Shown: positions 10,930 to 22,516, numbered from the stretch's first letter. The stretch: 64,000 bases of DNA from Prochlorococcus sp. AG-418-K17 (GCA_003214055.1 QCMD01000004.1:27986-91985); one strand, 5' to 3'. The notes: generated by a model from the letters alone, not told the origin. Program-made: numbers and translations.

Positions 10930-11826
10930 TTATGGCAAAAGGTCATTAAGAGCTGATGATAATCCAAATTGTTTTTGCCAACTAAAAATAGTATTTACCA
11001 GTAACATTGTCACTGTCATTGGTCCAACACCTCCTGGAACAGGAGTGTAAGCAAATACTTTAGGAATGATATCTTCTAATAATACATCCCCACATAATCT
11101 GGTTTTATTTTTATCAGAACTTTTTACTCTATGTATTCCAACATCAATAATCACTGCTCCCTCTTTCACAAAACTAGAATCCACAAGATTAGGTTTTCCT
11201 GCAGCAGCGATAAGTATGTCTGCTTCCTTACAGACTTTATTTAAATTTAATGTTTTTGAATGAGTTATTGTTACTGTCCCATTAAGATTCAACAACATGA
11301 GAGATAGGGGTTTCCCAACTAGTAAACTTCTTCCAATAACAACAATTTTTTTCCCTTCAATTGTAATTTTTTGGGATCTTAACAAATTAATAATTCCTGC
11401 TGGTGTACAAGATCTCATCGCAGGCTCGTTTTTTACTAGTTTGCCGATGTTTTCTTCATTTAATCCATCAACATCTTTGCTTGGATGGATATAACTTATC
11501 AATCTTTGCTCATCAAACTTTTTCGGGATGGGTAGTTGTAGCAACATTCCATCAATATCCTCGTCTAAGTTTAGTTTATTTATTAATTGCTCGACTTCTT
11601 TTTGATCTACATTTTCTTTAAGATGAAAGATAAAACTCTTTATTCCAACTCTCGAACATGCTTTTTCCTTGTTCTTAACGTACACACCACTTGCAGGGTC
11701 TTCACCTATTCTTATTACAGCTAAACCAGGAGCTCTTTTTGCCGTTTTTTCATTACTAGATATATATTTATATAATCTTTCTTCAATTTCAAGAGATAAT
11801 TTTTTTCCATCTAATTTTATTGACAT
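10930..11826 (-). CDS. folD: Bifunctional methylenetetrahydrofolate dehydrogenase/cyclohydrolase
   Basis: Interconverts methylene-, methenyl- and formyl-tetrahydrofolate with NADP; cytosolic. The catalytic Lys is in [45 protein letters not shown] (NADP fold) and [15 protein letters not shown] are hallmark motifs. The 298-residue length is normal. A 36-bp gap separates it from crtE downstream, so the two are probably co-transcribed. The promoter should lie in 11827-11900, shared with the divergent HD-domain gene. Confidence 0.96.
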   Translation of the reverse strand: MSIKLDGKKLSLEIEERLYKYISSNEKTAKRAPGLAVIRIGEDPASGVYVKNKEKACSRVGIKSFIFHLKENVDQKEVEQLINKLNLDEDIDGMLLQLPIPKKFDEQRLISYIHPSKDVDGLNEENIGKLVKNEPAMRSCTPAGIINLLRSQKITIEGKKIVVIGRSLLVGKPLSLMLLNLNGTVTITHSKTLNLNKVCKEADILIAAAGKPNLVDSSFVKEGAVIIDVGIHRVKSSDKNKTRLCGDVLLEDIIPKVFAYTPVPGGVGPMTVTMLLVNTIFSWQKQFGLSSALNDLLP

Positions 11827-11900
11827 TTAAAAAAACATCTCCTTTTTACACCTAGCATGCCTATAATTTTAAATTATTCAAATAGATTTACCCATATTCT

Positions 11901-13328
11901 GTGAAAAACATTACAACTCCTTTAAAAAAATTGTTTTATTTATGGAGGAGGAGCCAAGTTCCAATAAAACAACCAATTAAAATTTCAAAAATTGATAATC
12001 TTATAATTTTTTTAATATGCATTTTAATTTCAATAATTTCTTCCTATAAATTACTCCTCATTGCGCCTTTAAATCTCTCAAATATTTTTTCTTGGCTTTT
12101 TAAATTTACTGAAACACTAATTAGTTCTGGGATTTTGATATTAATTTCTAAAAAAGAGAATTCTACAATTACTTCAAGACAGATTATCTTAGTTACTAGT
12201 TTTCTTTTGGCAGTACAGGCTGCAAAATTAGCATTTGCATCAACCATAAGTCCGTTATCAACTATTATTCCACCGGCATTAATAATATCTCAAGGGATGG
12301 GAAGCATTACGGCTTTAACTTGGGTATCAATAGCCAGCCTTAGTTGGCCTGACCCAGCAATTCCTATAGATAACAATTTATTTTTTATTACATTAGTTTG
12401 TGCTTCGGTAGTATCTGTACTTGGAGGAAGGATAAGAAGCAGAGCTCAGTTACTTCAACTATCAATTTTTGTTCCAATTGGTGCGTTGTTAAGTCAATGG
12501 ATTTTGATAGGTAGAAATGAAATATTTTCAGATTGCTTGATATTGGCAATAGTAATGCTTTTTACAATTTTATCTATTCCTATATTTGAATCGATATTTG
12601 GACTATTGACTAAAGCAAGATTACTCGAACTGGCTGATAAAGAGAAACCTCTTATTAGGAGATTGTCTCTTGAGGCCCCTGGAACTTTTGAACATACTTT
12701 ATTGATATGTGGTTTAGCAGAGGAAGCAACAAGAATGATTGGTGGAGATATTGATCTAATTAAAACTGGAGCGTTATACCATGATGTTGGTAAATTACAT
12801 GCCCCAAATTGGTTTATTGAAAATCAGGATGGTTCAAAGAATCCACATGACGAAATAGATGATCCTTTTAAAAGTGCAGAGGTATTACAAGCGCATGTTG
12901 ACGAAGGATTAAAGTATGCCAGAAAAAGTAGATTACCTAAACCGATAGCGAATTTTATCCCAGAGCATCAAGGGACTCTAAAAATGGGATATTTTTTTCA
13001 TAAAGCTAATGAAAAAAATCTTAAGGTTAATGAAAATGATTTTAGATATAAAGGCCCTGTCCCTCAATCAAAAGAAACTGCTATTTTAATGCTCGCTGAT
13101 GGATGTGAAGCAGCATTAAGAGCTATGAATATTAATGCTTCTGATGATGAAGCTTTGGAAACAATATCTAAAATTATCTTTTCTCGTCAGAACGATGGCC
13201 AATTAGTTGATAGTGATTTATCGAAGGGAGAAATATTTCTAATTAAAAGGGCGTTCTTGAATGTATGGAAAAGAATTAGACATAGAAGAATTCAATATCC
13301 AACAACTAAGAATAATACTTTTTCTTAA
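11901..13328 (+). CDS. Membrane HD-domain phosphohydrolase (PgpH/YqfF-like)
   Basis: 475 residues with an N-terminal membrane block of about six to seven segments (residues ~30-225) and a C-terminal cytosolic HD domain: EAPGTFEHTLLICGLAEEA, GALYHDVGKLHAP (metal-binding HD pair), then FIPEHQGT. This is the 7TM-HD architecture of c-di-AMP phosphodiesterases such as PgpH, but the large extracellular HDED domain is missing. Nucleotide hydrolysis is a family inference. The start is GTG at 11901, and the next in-frame sequence is consistent with a basic cytosolic leader. It is divergent from folD. Confidence 0.87.
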   Translation: MKNITTPLKKLFYLWRRSQVPIKQPIKISKIDNLIIFLICILISIISSYKLLLIAPLNLSNIFSWLFKFTETLISSGILILISKKENSTITSRQIILVTSFLLAVQAAKLAFASTISPLSTIIPPALIISQGMGSITALTWVSIASLSWPDPAIPIDNNLFFITLVCASVVSVLGGRIRSRAQLLQLSIFVPIGALLSQWILIGRNEIFSDCLILAIVMLFTILSIPIFESIFGLLTKARLLELADKEKPLIRRLSLEAPGTFEHTLLICGLAEEATRMIGGDIDLIKTGALYHDVGKLHAPNWFIENQDGSKNPHDEIDDPFKSAEVLQAHVDEGLKYARKSRLPKPIANFIPEHQGTLKMGYFFHKANEKNLKVNENDFRYKGPVPQSKETAILMLADGCEAALRAMNINASDDEALETISKIIFSRQNDGQLVDSDLSKGEIFLIKRAFLNVWKRIRHRRIQYPTTKNNTFS

Positions 13329-13341
13329 TCGGTTTTGTAAT

Positions 13342-13734
13342 CTATAACCTAATACTTCTTCTATGTTTTGGGTTACACCAATATAATAGAGCTAAGGTAC
13401 TCAATAATGTCGTTAGAAGAGTAAAGCCACCAATACCAAATATGTCTTGGAGGGTAATTATCCTTACAATTGAATAGGGACCCATACCAGCAATAACCAT
13501 TGAAAGAGATACTAAAGTTAAAGTAACTCCCCATTTTCTTTCTGCCAGCAGAGCTGCTGATGAAATTATTCCAACAATTGCAGAAGGCCATCCAAGACTT
13601 ATCGCGAGAGTTATATTCGCAACTTTTAAAGGAGGTCCAAAACTAATTATTAAAGCGATTATTGGAAGCGCACTTATATTGCCAATTAAGCCGACCCATG
13701 ATAGCGCCCAATATCCAACTAACCTTTCCCTCAT
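13342..13734 (-). CDS. Conserved hypothetical four-helix membrane protein
   Basis: A 130-residue protein with about four hydrophobic helices covering most of its length (e.g. GLIGNISALPIIALIISFG and GIGGFTLLTTLLSTLALLYW) and a basic C-terminus (CNPKHRRSIRL). I recognise no catalytic motif and no named family. It converges on the HD-domain gene with a 13-bp gap and lies downstream of leuA on the same strand (82 bp), so it may be read through from leuA. Confidence 0.78.
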   Translation of the reverse strand: MRERLVGYWALSWVGLIGNISALPIIALIISFGPPLKVANITLAISLGWPSAIVGIISSAALLAERKWGVTLTLVSLSMVIAGMGPYSIVRIITLQDIFGIGGFTLLTTLLSTLALLYWCNPKHRRSIRL

Positions 13735-13816
13735 TATTTACTAGCATTAACTATTTGATTAATCTACATTATTAAGAGCCTATTTTTAAGACTACTTAAT
13801 AATCCTAAGAAATAAT

Positions 13817-15457
13817 TTAATTTGCAGGATTAGATAGAAAAGTATTATCAGAATTTTCTAAATTATCAAATTGTGGATGAATTGAATTTTTTTTCTCAGA
13901 GAATACAAGTCTATTTAAAGCATTAACGTAAGCATTCGCTGCTGCAACTACAACATCTGTATCAGCAGAATGACCAGAATATATTTTATTATCCCTTCTT
14001 ATTCTAATTGTTACTTCGCCCAAAGCATCAATTCCTTCTGTTACCGACTTAACAGAAAATTCAATTAATTCATTAGGAACTTTAGCTAATTTATTTAAAG
14101 CCACGCAAACAGCATCAACAGGTCCAGTCCCTATTGATACAGCAGTATCTTCAGTATTATCTTCCGTGTTTAGAAGGGAAATGGTGGCAGTAGGTTTAGA
14201 TGTGTTACCGCAACTTACTTGTACAAGACTTAATTGAAATTTAGCTTCTGGTAGCTGAACTTGTTCACTAACAATTGCTTCTAAGTCTCTATCAGTAATT
14301 TCTCTTTTTCTGTCGGCTAAATCCTTAAAACGAGTAAAGGCATCATTTAAATCTTCTCGGCTCAAGTCATATCCCATCTCTTCTAATCTTGCTCTTACTG
14401 CACTTCTCCCACTAAGTTTCCCCAAAGATATTTTGTTGTCACTCAAACCAACTGTTTTTGCATCGATAATTTCGTAAGTTAGTCTATTTTTTAAAACCCC
14501 ATCCTGATGAATGCCTGACTCATGCGCAAAAGCGTTAGCTCCCACAATTGCTTTATTAGGTTGTACAGTCATTCCAGTTAGGTTAGAGACAAGTCTAGAG
14601 GTTTTTGTTATTTCTTCTGTTCTTATAGCTGTAAGAGGAGTTGGGGAATCTGGATTTCTTTTGAAAAAACTATTAAAAAAACTTTTCCTAACATGAAGTG
14701 TCATTACTAATTCTTCTAGTGAGGCATTCCCGGCTCTTTCCCCAATTCCATTAATAGTACATTCTAGTTGTCTTGCTCCATTTTTAACTGCCTCAAGAAA
14801 ATTTGCTACTGCCAAACCCAAATCATTATGACCATGAACCGAGATTACTGCCTCATCAATATTTGGAACATTTTTATTTATATCGGCAACTAGTTTGCCA
14901 AATTCACTAGGAGTTGTAAATCCAACAGTATCAGGGATATTTATTGTTGTCGCTCCCGCAGAAATTGCTAGTTGAATCACTTCATATAAAAATTCAGGAT
15001 CACTCCTTGAGGCATCTTCACATGAAAACTCAATATCATCTACTAATGATTTTGCATAATTAACCATTTCTGGAACTATTTGAAGAACATCTTTTCTGGA
15101 TTTTTTAAGTTTATGTTTAAGATGAATATCACTTGTAGCGATAAAAGTATGTATTCTTTTCTTGGGAGCTGGACTTACTGCTTCGTAACATGCTTTTATA
15201 TCTCCTTTAGACGCTCTAGCTAAACCACATATTATAGGGCCATTTTCTTTTCCTACAGCATTTGCAATTTTATTAACAGCTTTAAAATCTCCTGGACTTG
15301 CGAAAGGGAATCCAGCTTCAATAACATCTACTCCTAATCTTGCTAATTGATGTGCTATGGCAAGTTTTTCTTCTAGATTTAAACTGGCACCAGGAGATTG
15401 CTCTCCATCTCGAAGAGTTGTATCAAATATCAATATTCTTCCAGGATCTTTTGACAT
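13817..15457 (-). CDS. leuA: 2-Isopropylmalate synthase
   Basis: The first committed step of leucine synthesis, condensing acetyl-CoA with 2-oxoisovalerate. [17 protein letters not shown] is at the N-terminus. The metal-site [17 protein letters not shown] and [15 protein letters not shown] follow, then [15 protein letters not shown] and a C-terminal LeuA regulatory domain (~400-520) including [12 protein letters not shown]. The 546-residue length matches cyanobacterial LeuA1. The upstream gap 15458-15682 is AT-rich and contains an AATACTT/AAGTATT inverted repeat near 15592; no ORF or RNA gene is seen in it. Confidence 0.97.
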   Translation of the reverse strand: MSKDPGRILIFDTTLRDGEQSPGASLNLEEKLAIAHQLARLGVDVIEAGFPFASPGDFKAVNKIANAVGKENGPIICGLARASKGDIKACYEAVSPAPKKRIHTFIATSDIHLKHKLKKSRKDVLQIVPEMVNYAKSLVDDIEFSCEDASRSDPEFLYEVIQLAISAGATTINIPDTVGFTTPSEFGKLVADINKNVPNIDEAVISVHGHNDLGLAVANFLEAVKNGARQLECTINGIGERAGNASLEELVMTLHVRKSFFNSFFKRNPDSPTPLTAIRTEEITKTSRLVSNLTGMTVQPNKAIVGANAFAHESGIHQDGVLKNRLTYEIIDAKTVGLSDNKISLGKLSGRSAVRARLEEMGYDLSREDLNDAFTRFKDLADRKREITDRDLEAIVSEQVQLPEAKFQLSLVQVSCGNTSKPTATISLLNTEDNTEDTAVSIGTGPVDAVCVALNKLAKVPNELIEFSVKSVTEGIDALGEVTIRIRRDNKIYSGHSADTDVVVAAANAYVNALNRLVFSEKKNSIHPQFDNLENSDNTFLSNPAN

Positions 15458-15682
15458 CAGAAGTAATAACTTAAGCTTATATTAAGCTAATTAAAAAAAT
15501 TTGACTAGATTCAGTTCAATAATTATTTGCTGTAAGTTCATAACTTAAATAATATTGGTTAATATTCTGAAAAATAAATTAAAATACTTAAATTTTTAAA
15601 GTATTCTTTTAAGATTAAAGTTTTCTTTTTATAAAAAATAATTTCAATTTTTTATAGAACTTTAGGCATAAATTTAAAAAGT

Positions 15683-17266
15683 ATGAATGGGCAATACTCT
15701 AAAAATAATGTTTTAGGCCAGTTAGCGATAGTTTTACATGCTCATCTACCTTATGTCAGAAAAAATGAAAAATACTCCTTAGAAGAGGATTGGTTATTTC
15801 AGGCGATTTTGGAATGTTACATACCACTACTTCAATCAATAGAATCTTCCAAAAATGAAAATCCCTTAAATACCAAACTCACTATTAGTTTGTCTCCAAC
15901 ATTACTATCACTTCTTAATGATAAAAAAATTCAAGAAACATTCCCAAGCTGGATTGAAACAAGAAATGATTTCTTAAAAGAACTGCCAAAAGAAGAAAAA
16001 AATGCCTCCATATTTTTAATGAATAACCTTAATGACAAATACTTGTATTGGCAAAAATGTTCTGGAAATTTAATTGAGAAGTTTAGAGATTTAAATAACT
16101 CTGGAAATTTGGATATTCTTACTTGTGCTGCTACACATGGATATTTGCCAATTCTTAGAGAGAATCCAGAAACTGTTAAAGGACAAATCAATACAGCCAT
16201 TAAGAACCATGAAAATATTTTTGGAACTAAGCCTTTAGGTATTTGGTTACCTGAATGCGCATATTATGAGGGTTTAGATGAAATACTATTTAATTCAGGA
16301 ATTAGATATACAATCTTAGATGGTCATGGGATTCTTAATTCCACACCAAGACCTAGGTATGGTGTATATGCTCCAATATGTTCGAAAAAAGGAGTGGCAT
16401 TTTTCGGGAGAGATAGTGAGTCAACCTTGCCCGTTTGGTCTGCTAAGGATGGATTCCCGGGCGACAAAGTCTATAGGGAATTTCATAAAGATTTGGGGTG
16501 GGAATTACCTCTCTCAACGCTCCAAAAGAAGGGTATTTCAACAAAAAGACCTTTGGGTTTAAAGTTTCATAAGATTACAGATGAAAACATTTCTTTAGGA
16601 AAAAAAGAGTTTTACCTTGAAAATGAAGCCAAAAATAAGGCGGCAGAACATGCTGATGCCTATCTTCTAGCGAGATCTAAACAACTAGAAAAATTGACTT
16701 TATCCTCATCCTTTAAGCCTTTATTAGTAGCTCCATTTGATGCAGAGTTATTTGGTCATTGGTGGTATGAGGGACCTTTTTTTATTGAAAATATATTGAA
16801 GAACTCTAGTAAATATTCAATTAAGCTTACAAATTTAAAAGAATTCTTACTTCAAAAGCCAAATATTCAGATTTGTGATCCATCGCCATCAAGCTGGGGG
16901 CAAGGTGGTTACCATAATTACTGGATTAATGATGCAAATGCATGGATCGTTCCAGAAATCACAAAGGCAGGGTCAACATTTGTAGATTTGTGCTTGGAAA
17001 ATTTTGATAATGATTTATCTCTAAGACTCTTCAATCAAGCTGCAAGAGAACTACTTCTTTCTGAGTCTTCTGATTGGAGTTTTATTCTAAGAGCTGGAAC
17101 CACAACTGAGCTCGCAAAAGAGAGAATAGAAAGACACTTATTCAGGTTCTGGAAATTGGTTGAAATGATTAAAAATCATTCTAATATTAATTTAAAATTC
17201 CTTGAAGATATTGAGGAAGAGGATAAAGTCTTCCCAAATATTAATATTGATGATTGGAGAAAATAA
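15683..17266 (+). CDS. Glycoside hydrolase family 57 alpha-glucan enzyme (branching-enzyme-like)
   Basis: A 527-residue GH57 protein, most likely a glycogen branching enzyme or glucanotransferase. Family signatures are LAIVLHAHLPYVR at residue ~12, AATHGYLPIL, GIWLPECAYYEGLDEIL (nucleophile region), APFDAELFGHWWYEGP (acid/base Asp region), and a C-terminal helical part with SSDWSFILRAGTTTELA. Picocyanobacteria commonly carry this gene in addition to GlgB. No signal peptide, so it should act on internal glycogen. It converges on crtL with a 5-bp gap. Confidence 0.9.
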   Translation: MNGQYSKNNVLGQLAIVLHAHLPYVRKNEKYSLEEDWLFQAILECYIPLLQSIESSKNENPLNTKLTISLSPTLLSLLNDKKIQETFPSWIETRNDFLKELPKEEKNASIFLMNNLNDKYLYWQKCSGNLIEKFRDLNNSGNLDILTCAATHGYLPILRENPETVKGQINTAIKNHENIFGTKPLGIWLPECAYYEGLDEILFNSGIRYTILDGHGILNSTPRPRYGVYAPICSKKGVAFFGRDSESTLPVWSAKDGFPGDKVYREFHKDLGWELPLSTLQKKGISTKRPLGLKFHKITDENISLGKKEFYLENEAKNKAAEHADAYLLARSKQLEKLTLSSSFKPLLVAPFDAELFGHWWYEGPFFIENILKNSSKYSIKLTNLKEFLLQKPNIQICDPSPSSWGQGGYHNYWINDANAWIVPEITKAGSTFVDLCLENFDNDLSLRLFNQAARELLLSESSDWSFILRAGTTTELAKERIERHLFRFWKLVEMIKNHSNINLKFLEDIEEEDKVFPNINIDDWRK

Positions 17267-17271
17267 AAATA

Positions 17272-18483
17272 CTAATTTAACTTGAGCATTCCTAGTTTTA
17301 CTTTTAGAGGTGAATTTATAAACATCTTACTCATCACGTAAATTAGTTTCGGAAGTGGAAGTGTATTAGTAAGAAAACCTACCCATTCATTGGTAGATAA
17401 TCTAAAGAAATTTGAGAAAAAGCTTCTTAATCTGCTTTCGTCAAAACTCATCAATCTTCTTAGACCGTATTGGTAAAGTTTATGCCTTTGTGTCAACTCG
17501 TAAGGCCATAGGATTTCCCAACCTTTTGAAGCTAAATCTAGTGAACTTAGATGAGGTTTTTTTAAAAAGATTGCTAATTTTTGTGCAAGGAGTGGAGCCC
17601 TTCTTAACAAAGATCCAACCATGTATCCTGATGCAGGATGAACCATACTTGCAGCCCCTCCGAAACCAAGTACAAATTGTTTTTTAAATGGGAGAGGTAA
17701 ATTCATAGGGAAGAGGCAATTCTCTTCATGAAAAATTTCACTTACCTCAATACCCTTACTATTAAGTCTTTTATAAAGTCTTTTTTTAAGATTTTCTTGG
17801 GATAATGCAGGATAACTAGCTAATGATGTTTCTTCAACAAAAAAAGTGTCGTTGCCAAGATCCATTGCATAAAGAAATGAAGGAGATGATAACTTTTCTT
17901 CAATTTTTAAGTGATTTGGACGAAAATCCATTAGAACAAAATGTTCTTTATTTACAGGTGGTGATGAAAATTTACCTACAATTCCGTAAGCAGCTTGTTG
18001 AGCGATTTCATTTTGAACTGGTCTTTTTACAAAATTACTTTTATGACCACTTGCGTCAATAACTAATCTTGCCTTTATTTTGAGACCTGAAAAACAAATT
18101 ACTTCAGATAGTTTATTGATTTCCTTAATGTCTTTTGCTGTTTCATTCAACCATTCAATCCCTTTACATTTTTTTAAAAGCTCATTTTGAAAAGCTTCTT
18201 GATTTATTAAACCATAATCGTAGTTGTGTTTTGTCGGAGTATCCCCTTTTTTATTTTCTCCATCTCCAAAAAAACTAACTGTTTTACACCATCGGTGAGA
18301 TAGCAAGGACTCTAATCCTAATTCTTCTAATTCAGATGCCCAGATACCATATGTATTCTCCCATTTTTCATTTGGGGATTTTGTTGATATTCCCTTAATA
18401 TTGAGATCTTGCTTGGCTAATTCTGAAGCTAAACATAATGCTGCAGGACCTGAACCTAAAATTAAAATATCTAGTATTTCCAT
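17272..18483 (-). CDS. crtL: Lycopene cyclase, CrtL type
   Basis: A FAD-dependent cyclase that forms the ionone rings of carotenoids. The N-terminal dinucleotide fold ILGSGPAALCLASELAK is followed by the typical YGIWASELEELGLE and YGLINQEAFQNELL regions. FGGAASMVHPASGYMVG and the C-terminal hydrophobic part are also characteristic. The 403-residue length is normal. Prochlorococcus usually has two paralogues (beta and epsilon); I cannot decide between them by eye, though beta-cyclase is the more likely default. It lies 24 bp downstream of gyrA on the same strand. Confidence 0.92.
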   Translation of the reverse strand: MEILDILILGSGPAALCLASELAKQDLNIKGISTKSPNEKWENTYGIWASELEELGLESLLSHRWCKTVSFFGDGENKKGDTPTKHNYDYGLINQEAFQNELLKKCKGIEWLNETAKDIKEINKLSEVICFSGLKIKARLVIDASGHKSNFVKRPVQNEIAQQAAYGIVGKFSSPPVNKEHFVLMDFRPNHLKIEEKLSSPSFLYAMDLGNDTFFVEETSLASYPALSQENLKKRLYKRLNSKGIEVSEIFHEENCLFPMNLPLPFKKQFVLGFGGAASMVHPASGYMVGSLLRRAPLLAQKLAIFLKKPHLSSLDLASKGWEILWPYELTQRHKLYQYGLRRLMSFDESRLRSFFSNFFRLSTNEWVGFLTNTLPLPKLIYVMSKMFINSPLKVKLGMLKLN

Positions 18484-18507
18484 ACTATTTAGCTAACCAT
18501 AAGGATT

Positions 18508-21105
18508 TTAATTTTGTTCAATTGAGCCAGGTTGGTCTTTTCCCTCTGCTTGTTCACGAGGTACTAATACCACTTCAGATAAGTGATCACCGTCATCTAA
18601 TCTTTGTAATTTTACTCCTGTAGCTGCCCTGGATTGCTGAGAGATTTTATCTGCGTTTGTTCTTACTATTACGCCTTTTTCGGTCACAAGTAGTAATTCT
18701 TCTCCCTCGCCAAGGACCTTCAAACAAACTAGCTGATCATCTTTAATTCTAAATTTTATTGCTCTCAAACCCATGCCTGCTCTTTTTTGTAATCTAAACT
18801 GAGTTACAGGTACTCTCTTTCCTAGTCCAAATGCACTAGCTATTAATACCCATGGACCATCTGAAGAGTTTTCCTCAACATTATCATCAAGATCTTCTGT
18901 GAAGTCCTCAATTTTATCCAATTGATCAACCAAAATAGATGTTAAAACATCCATAGAAACTAGATTGTCTCCTTCTCTCAAGTTCATTGATTTAACCCCT
19001 CTTGCTGTTCTACCAAGTGGTCTTAATTCATTGATATCTAGTCTGAAATGAATAGCCATTCCTGTTTTAGATCCAATTAAAACACTATCACCTTCTTTTG
19101 ATAATCTGACCCAGGTTAGGGCATCTCCATCCTCAAGATTAATTGCTATTAATCCATTTGAACGAATTTTTGAGAAAGCAGAAAGTGCAGTTCTTTTTAT
19201 GAAGCCAGCTTTGGTTAGCATTAATAAATAACGATCGTCAACAAAAGAGTCCACAGCAACTAGTGAAGTTATTTTTTCTTCTCTTGGAATTGGGAGAAGT
19301 TGAACTGACGGAGTCCCTTTTGCTGTTCTACTACTCATAGGAACCCTATATGCTGGGAGAGCATAAGCTACTCCTCTATCACTGAAAAGCAAAAGAGTAT
19401 CGTGATCGTTACAGCTTATAAATAATTTCACGTCATCATCTTCTTTGGTTTTTGTGCCAGCTTTACCCCTTGAACCACGACTGGTAGATTCAAAATCATT
19501 AACAGGCATTCTCTTTAAATAACCTGCTTCAGTTAATAGGACTACGGATCTGTCATTAGCTATGAGATCAATATCATCTAATCCGCCGCCTAAATCTAGT
19601 ATTTCTGTTTTCCTAGGAGAAGAGAATCTTTCATCGATTTTTTTAAGTTCTTCAAGAATAATTTCAAAAATTCGTTCTTTACTATTTAGTATTTGCTGAT
19701 AAAGGTTAATTTTTCGGGTTAACTCATCATGTTCCCCTTTGATTTTATCTGCTTCAAGCGCTGTTAATCTTCTTAATTGCATTTGTAGAATTGCATCTGC
19801 CTGTATGGAAGATAATTTATGTTCGTTTTGTAATTTTTCTCGAGCTGATATTGAATCTTTCGCTGATCTTATAAGGTTTATAATTTCATCCATAGCATCT
19901 AAGGCCAATAAAAGACCCTTTACAATATGATCTCTTTCTTCTGCCTTTTTTAATAAAAATGCTGTTCTTCGCCTTATTGTCTCAACCCTAAAATCTAGAA
20001 AAACATCTAACATTCTCCTGAGTGAAAGTGTTGTGGGCTCTCCTTTTACTAAGGCAAGGATATTTGCACTAAAGTTATTTTGAAGAGGTGTTAACTTAAA
20101 TAAATTATTTAAAACTACTTGTGGGTAGGCATCTCTTTTTAGTTCAATAACTATCCTCATCCCATCTCGATCACTTTCATCTCTAATATCAGAAATACCT
20201 TCTAATTTTTTTTCATTAACCAAGTCGGCAATTCTTTCTATCAATGCTGCTTTATTAGTTTGAAATGGAAGCTCTGTAATTATTACTGCATCTTTCTCTG
20301 CTCTACCAATGGATTTAATTTGCTCAATATTTGCTACCCCTCTCATGGTTATTGACCCCCTTCCTGTTTTGAAAGTTTCTCTAATACCGTCTCTGCCTAA
20401 GATTTGACCACCTGTGGGAAAATCAGGACCCTTAATTATTCCAAAAAGTTCTCTATCTTCAATTGAAGGGTTTTTGATTATTGATTTAAGACCATTAATT
20501 AATTCCCCTAAGTTATGAGGTGGAATATTAGTTGCCATTCCTACTGCTATTCCAGATGAACCATTTAGAAGTAGTTGAGGGATCCTAGCAGGTAAAACTG
20601 TTGGCTCTTGCTGAGAACCATCAAAATTATCGGCGAAATCCACAGTTTCAGATTCAATATCTTCTAGTAAGCTTTCATCTGTTAATGATTGCAAACGCGA
20701 TTCAGTGTATCTCATGGCTGCTGGCGGATCATTGTCTACTGAACCAAAATTCCCATGTCCATCTATCAAAGGCATTCGCATAGAAAAGTCTTGAGCCATC
20801 CTTACTAGGGCGTCATAAACTGCTGTGTCCCCATGTGGGTGGTACTTACCAAGTACTTCACCAACAACTCTTGCACATTTTCTGTAAGGCCTCCCGCTAG
20901 TTAAACCAAGTTCATACATTGCATAAAGAATCCTTCTGTGGACTGGTTTTAACCCATCTCTAGCATCTGGGAGAGCACGACCTACAATTACGCTCATGGC
21001 ATACTCTAGATAAGAGCGAGACATCTCGTTTCTCAGATCGGTCTGAATGATGCGATCGTTATTTTCACTCAAGCCAGAATTCTCAGAATCAACAATATCA
21101 GACAT
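18508..21105 (-). CDS. gyrA: DNA gyrase subunit A
   Basis: The breakage-reunion subunit of the type II topoisomerase that negatively supercoils DNA. The N-terminal domain has [19 protein letters not shown] and the active-site Tyr133 in [11 protein letters not shown]. The coiled tower region is at ~380-500. The C-terminal beta-pinwheel follows with six repeats, the first containing the gyrase box-like [11 protein letters not shown]. The 865-residue length is usual. It is probably co-transcribed with crtL downstream. The upstream gap to guaB3 is AT-rich with divergent promoters. Confidence 0.98.
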   Translation of the reverse strand: MSDIVDSENSGLSENNDRIIQTDLRNEMSRSYLEYAMSVIVGRALPDARDGLKPVHRRILYAMYELGLTSGRPYRKCARVVGEVLGKYHPHGDTAVYDALVRMAQDFSMRMPLIDGHGNFGSVDNDPPAAMRYTESRLQSLTDESLLEDIESETVDFADNFDGSQQEPTVLPARIPQLLLNGSSGIAVGMATNIPPHNLGELINGLKSIIKNPSIEDRELFGIIKGPDFPTGGQILGRDGIRETFKTGRGSITMRGVANIEQIKSIGRAEKDAVIITELPFQTNKAALIERIADLVNEKKLEGISDIRDESDRDGMRIVIELKRDAYPQVVLNNLFKLTPLQNNFSANILALVKGEPTTLSLRRMLDVFLDFRVETIRRRTAFLLKKAEERDHIVKGLLLALDAMDEIINLIRSAKDSISAREKLQNEHKLSSIQADAILQMQLRRLTALEADKIKGEHDELTRKINLYQQILNSKERIFEIILEELKKIDERFSSPRKTEILDLGGGLDDIDLIANDRSVVLLTEAGYLKRMPVNDFESTSRGSRGKAGTKTKEDDDVKLFISCNDHDTLLLFSDRGVAYALPAYRVPMSSRTAKGTPSVQLLPIPREEKITSLVAVDSFVDDRYLLMLTKAGFIKRTALSAFSKIRSNGLIAINLEDGDALTWVRLSKEGDSVLIGSKTGMAIHFRLDINELRPLGRTARGVKSMNLREGDNLVSMDVLTSILVDQLDKIEDFTEDLDDNVEENSSDGPWVLIASAFGLGKRVPVTQFRLQKRAGMGLRAIKFRIKDDQLVCLKVLGEGEELLLVTEKGVIVRTNADKISQQSRAATGVKLQRLDDGDHLSEVVLVPREQAEGKDQPGSIEQN

Positions 21106-21283
21106 ACAAAAAGACTTTTTTTAATAATAATCGCTGATCGTCTGAATGAATAAAAATTAGTTAAAATTTAATTTTCAAATACTGACATTTACACACAAAT
21201 AATAAAAAAACCTTTTTTTTTTGAATAAAAATTGGCTTATTACACCTTTAGTTGTTAGTTTTATCAGAATTAACAAAAATTCC

Positions 21284-22447
21284 GTGCATATTGATCTTGG
21301 TTTAAACAGAAAAGTAAGACGAGCTTATGGCATTGATGAAATAGCTTTAGTTCCAGGCAAAAGAACACTTGATTACGAGTTAACGGATCCTTCATGGACG
21401 ATCGGGAATTTCAAAAGAGAGGTTCCAATAATTGCGAGTGCAATGGATAGCGTTGTAGATGTTAATACAGCAGTAGAGCTTACTAAATTAGGAGCTCTTG
21501 GAGTTCTTAATATGGAAGGGATACAGACTAGGTACGAAAATCCAGAAGCTGTTTTAGGGCAAATTTCATCTGTTGGGAAGAATGAGTTTGTACCTTTGAT
21601 GCAAAAAATTTATAGTGAACCAGTAAGGGAGGAACTAATTTTAAAAAGAATAAAAGAAGTAAAGGATAATGGAGGAATAGCAGCTATGAGTGGAACGCCT
21701 CAAGCGGCTATTAAATTTAAAGATATTCTTAATAACTCTGAGATAGATTTATTTTTTCTACAAGGGACTGTTGTTTCGACAGAACATCTTGGTATGCAAG
21801 GTAAAGGGTCTTTAGATATTAAAGATTTATGCCAGTCTTTGAGAGTTCCAGTAATAGCTGGCAATTGTGTTACTTATGAAGTGGCACTACTTCTTATGAG
21901 AGCTGGAGTTGCTGGATTAATGGTTGGTATAGGACCAGGAGCAGCCTGCACTTCTAGAGGAGTTTTAGGAATTGGTATTCCTCAAGCAACCGCAATTTCT
22001 GATTGTAGTTCAGCAAGAGATGATTACTTTGAAGAAAGTGGTCTATACATTCCTATAATTGGTGATGGTGGAATCGTTACAGGTGGAGATATTTGTAAAT
22101 GTTTAGCTTGTGGTGCAGATGCAGTAATGATTGGTTCTCCAATAGCTAAATCCTCAAGTGCTCCTGGTAATGGATTTCATTGGGGAATGGCTACACCCAG
22201 TCCAATATTACCAAGGGGGACAAGAATTGAAGTTGGATCTAGTGGATCCCTAGAAAGGATAATAAAGGGCCCTGCATTGCTTGATGATGGAACCCATAAC
22301 TTATTAGGAGCTATAAGGACGTCAATGAGTACACTTGGAGCTCAAAACATCAAAGATATGCAAAATGTCGAGATAGTTATTGCACCATCACTTTTAACGG
22401 AAGGAAAGGTTTATCAGAAAGCTCAGCAGCTTGGAATGGGTAAATAA
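21284..22447 (+). CDS. guaB3: GuaB3-type IMP dehydrogenase
   Basis: A TIM-barrel enzyme oxidising IMP to XMP for GMP synthesis. It belongs to the cyanobacterial/actinobacterial IMPDH-related type lacking the CBS-domain insertion (387 residues): VRRAYGIDEIALVPG, the catalytic loop GIGPGAACTSRGV with the Cys nucleophile, IGDGGIVTGGDICK, and the terminal LLTEGKVYQKAQQLGMG. The frame extends upstream to a TTG at 21221, but the added residues do not match the family. GTG at 21284 gives the standard N-terminus (MHIDLGLNRKVRRAYG) and is preferred. Yfr1 follows on the same strand. Confidence 0.93.
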   Translation: MHIDLGLNRKVRRAYGIDEIALVPGKRTLDYELTDPSWTIGNFKREVPIIASAMDSVVDVNTAVELTKLGALGVLNMEGIQTRYENPEAVLGQISSVGKNEFVPLMQKIYSEPVREELILKRIKEVKDNGGIAAMSGTPQAAIKFKDILNNSEIDLFFLQGTVVSTEHLGMQGKGSLDIKDLCQSLRVPVIAGNCVTYEVALLLMRAGVAGLMVGIGPGAACTSRGVLGIGIPQATAISDCSSARDDYFEESGLYIPIIGDGGIVTGGDICKCLACGADAVMIGSPIAKSSSAPGNGFHWGMATPSPILPRGTRIEVGSSGSLERIIKGPALLDDGTHNLLGAIRTSMSTLGAQNIKDMQNVEIVIAPSLLTEGKVYQKAQQLGMGK

Positions 22448-22516
22448 ATACTCATAAAATTACTTGCTAATTAATATAAAGATTTTTTATTGATCAAATT
22501 CTTCATTAGGAGTTAT

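Noticed and set aside
10010..11621. Several 60-80-codon plus-strand ORFs inside crtE and folD
   Set aside because: They are antisense reading frames over strongly conserved minus-strand genes, without ribosome sites or family features.
21221..21283. N-terminal extension of guaB3 from a TTG at 21221
   Set aside because: The added 21 residues are not family-like and lie in promoter-type AT-rich DNA; GTG 21284 gives the conserved N-terminus.
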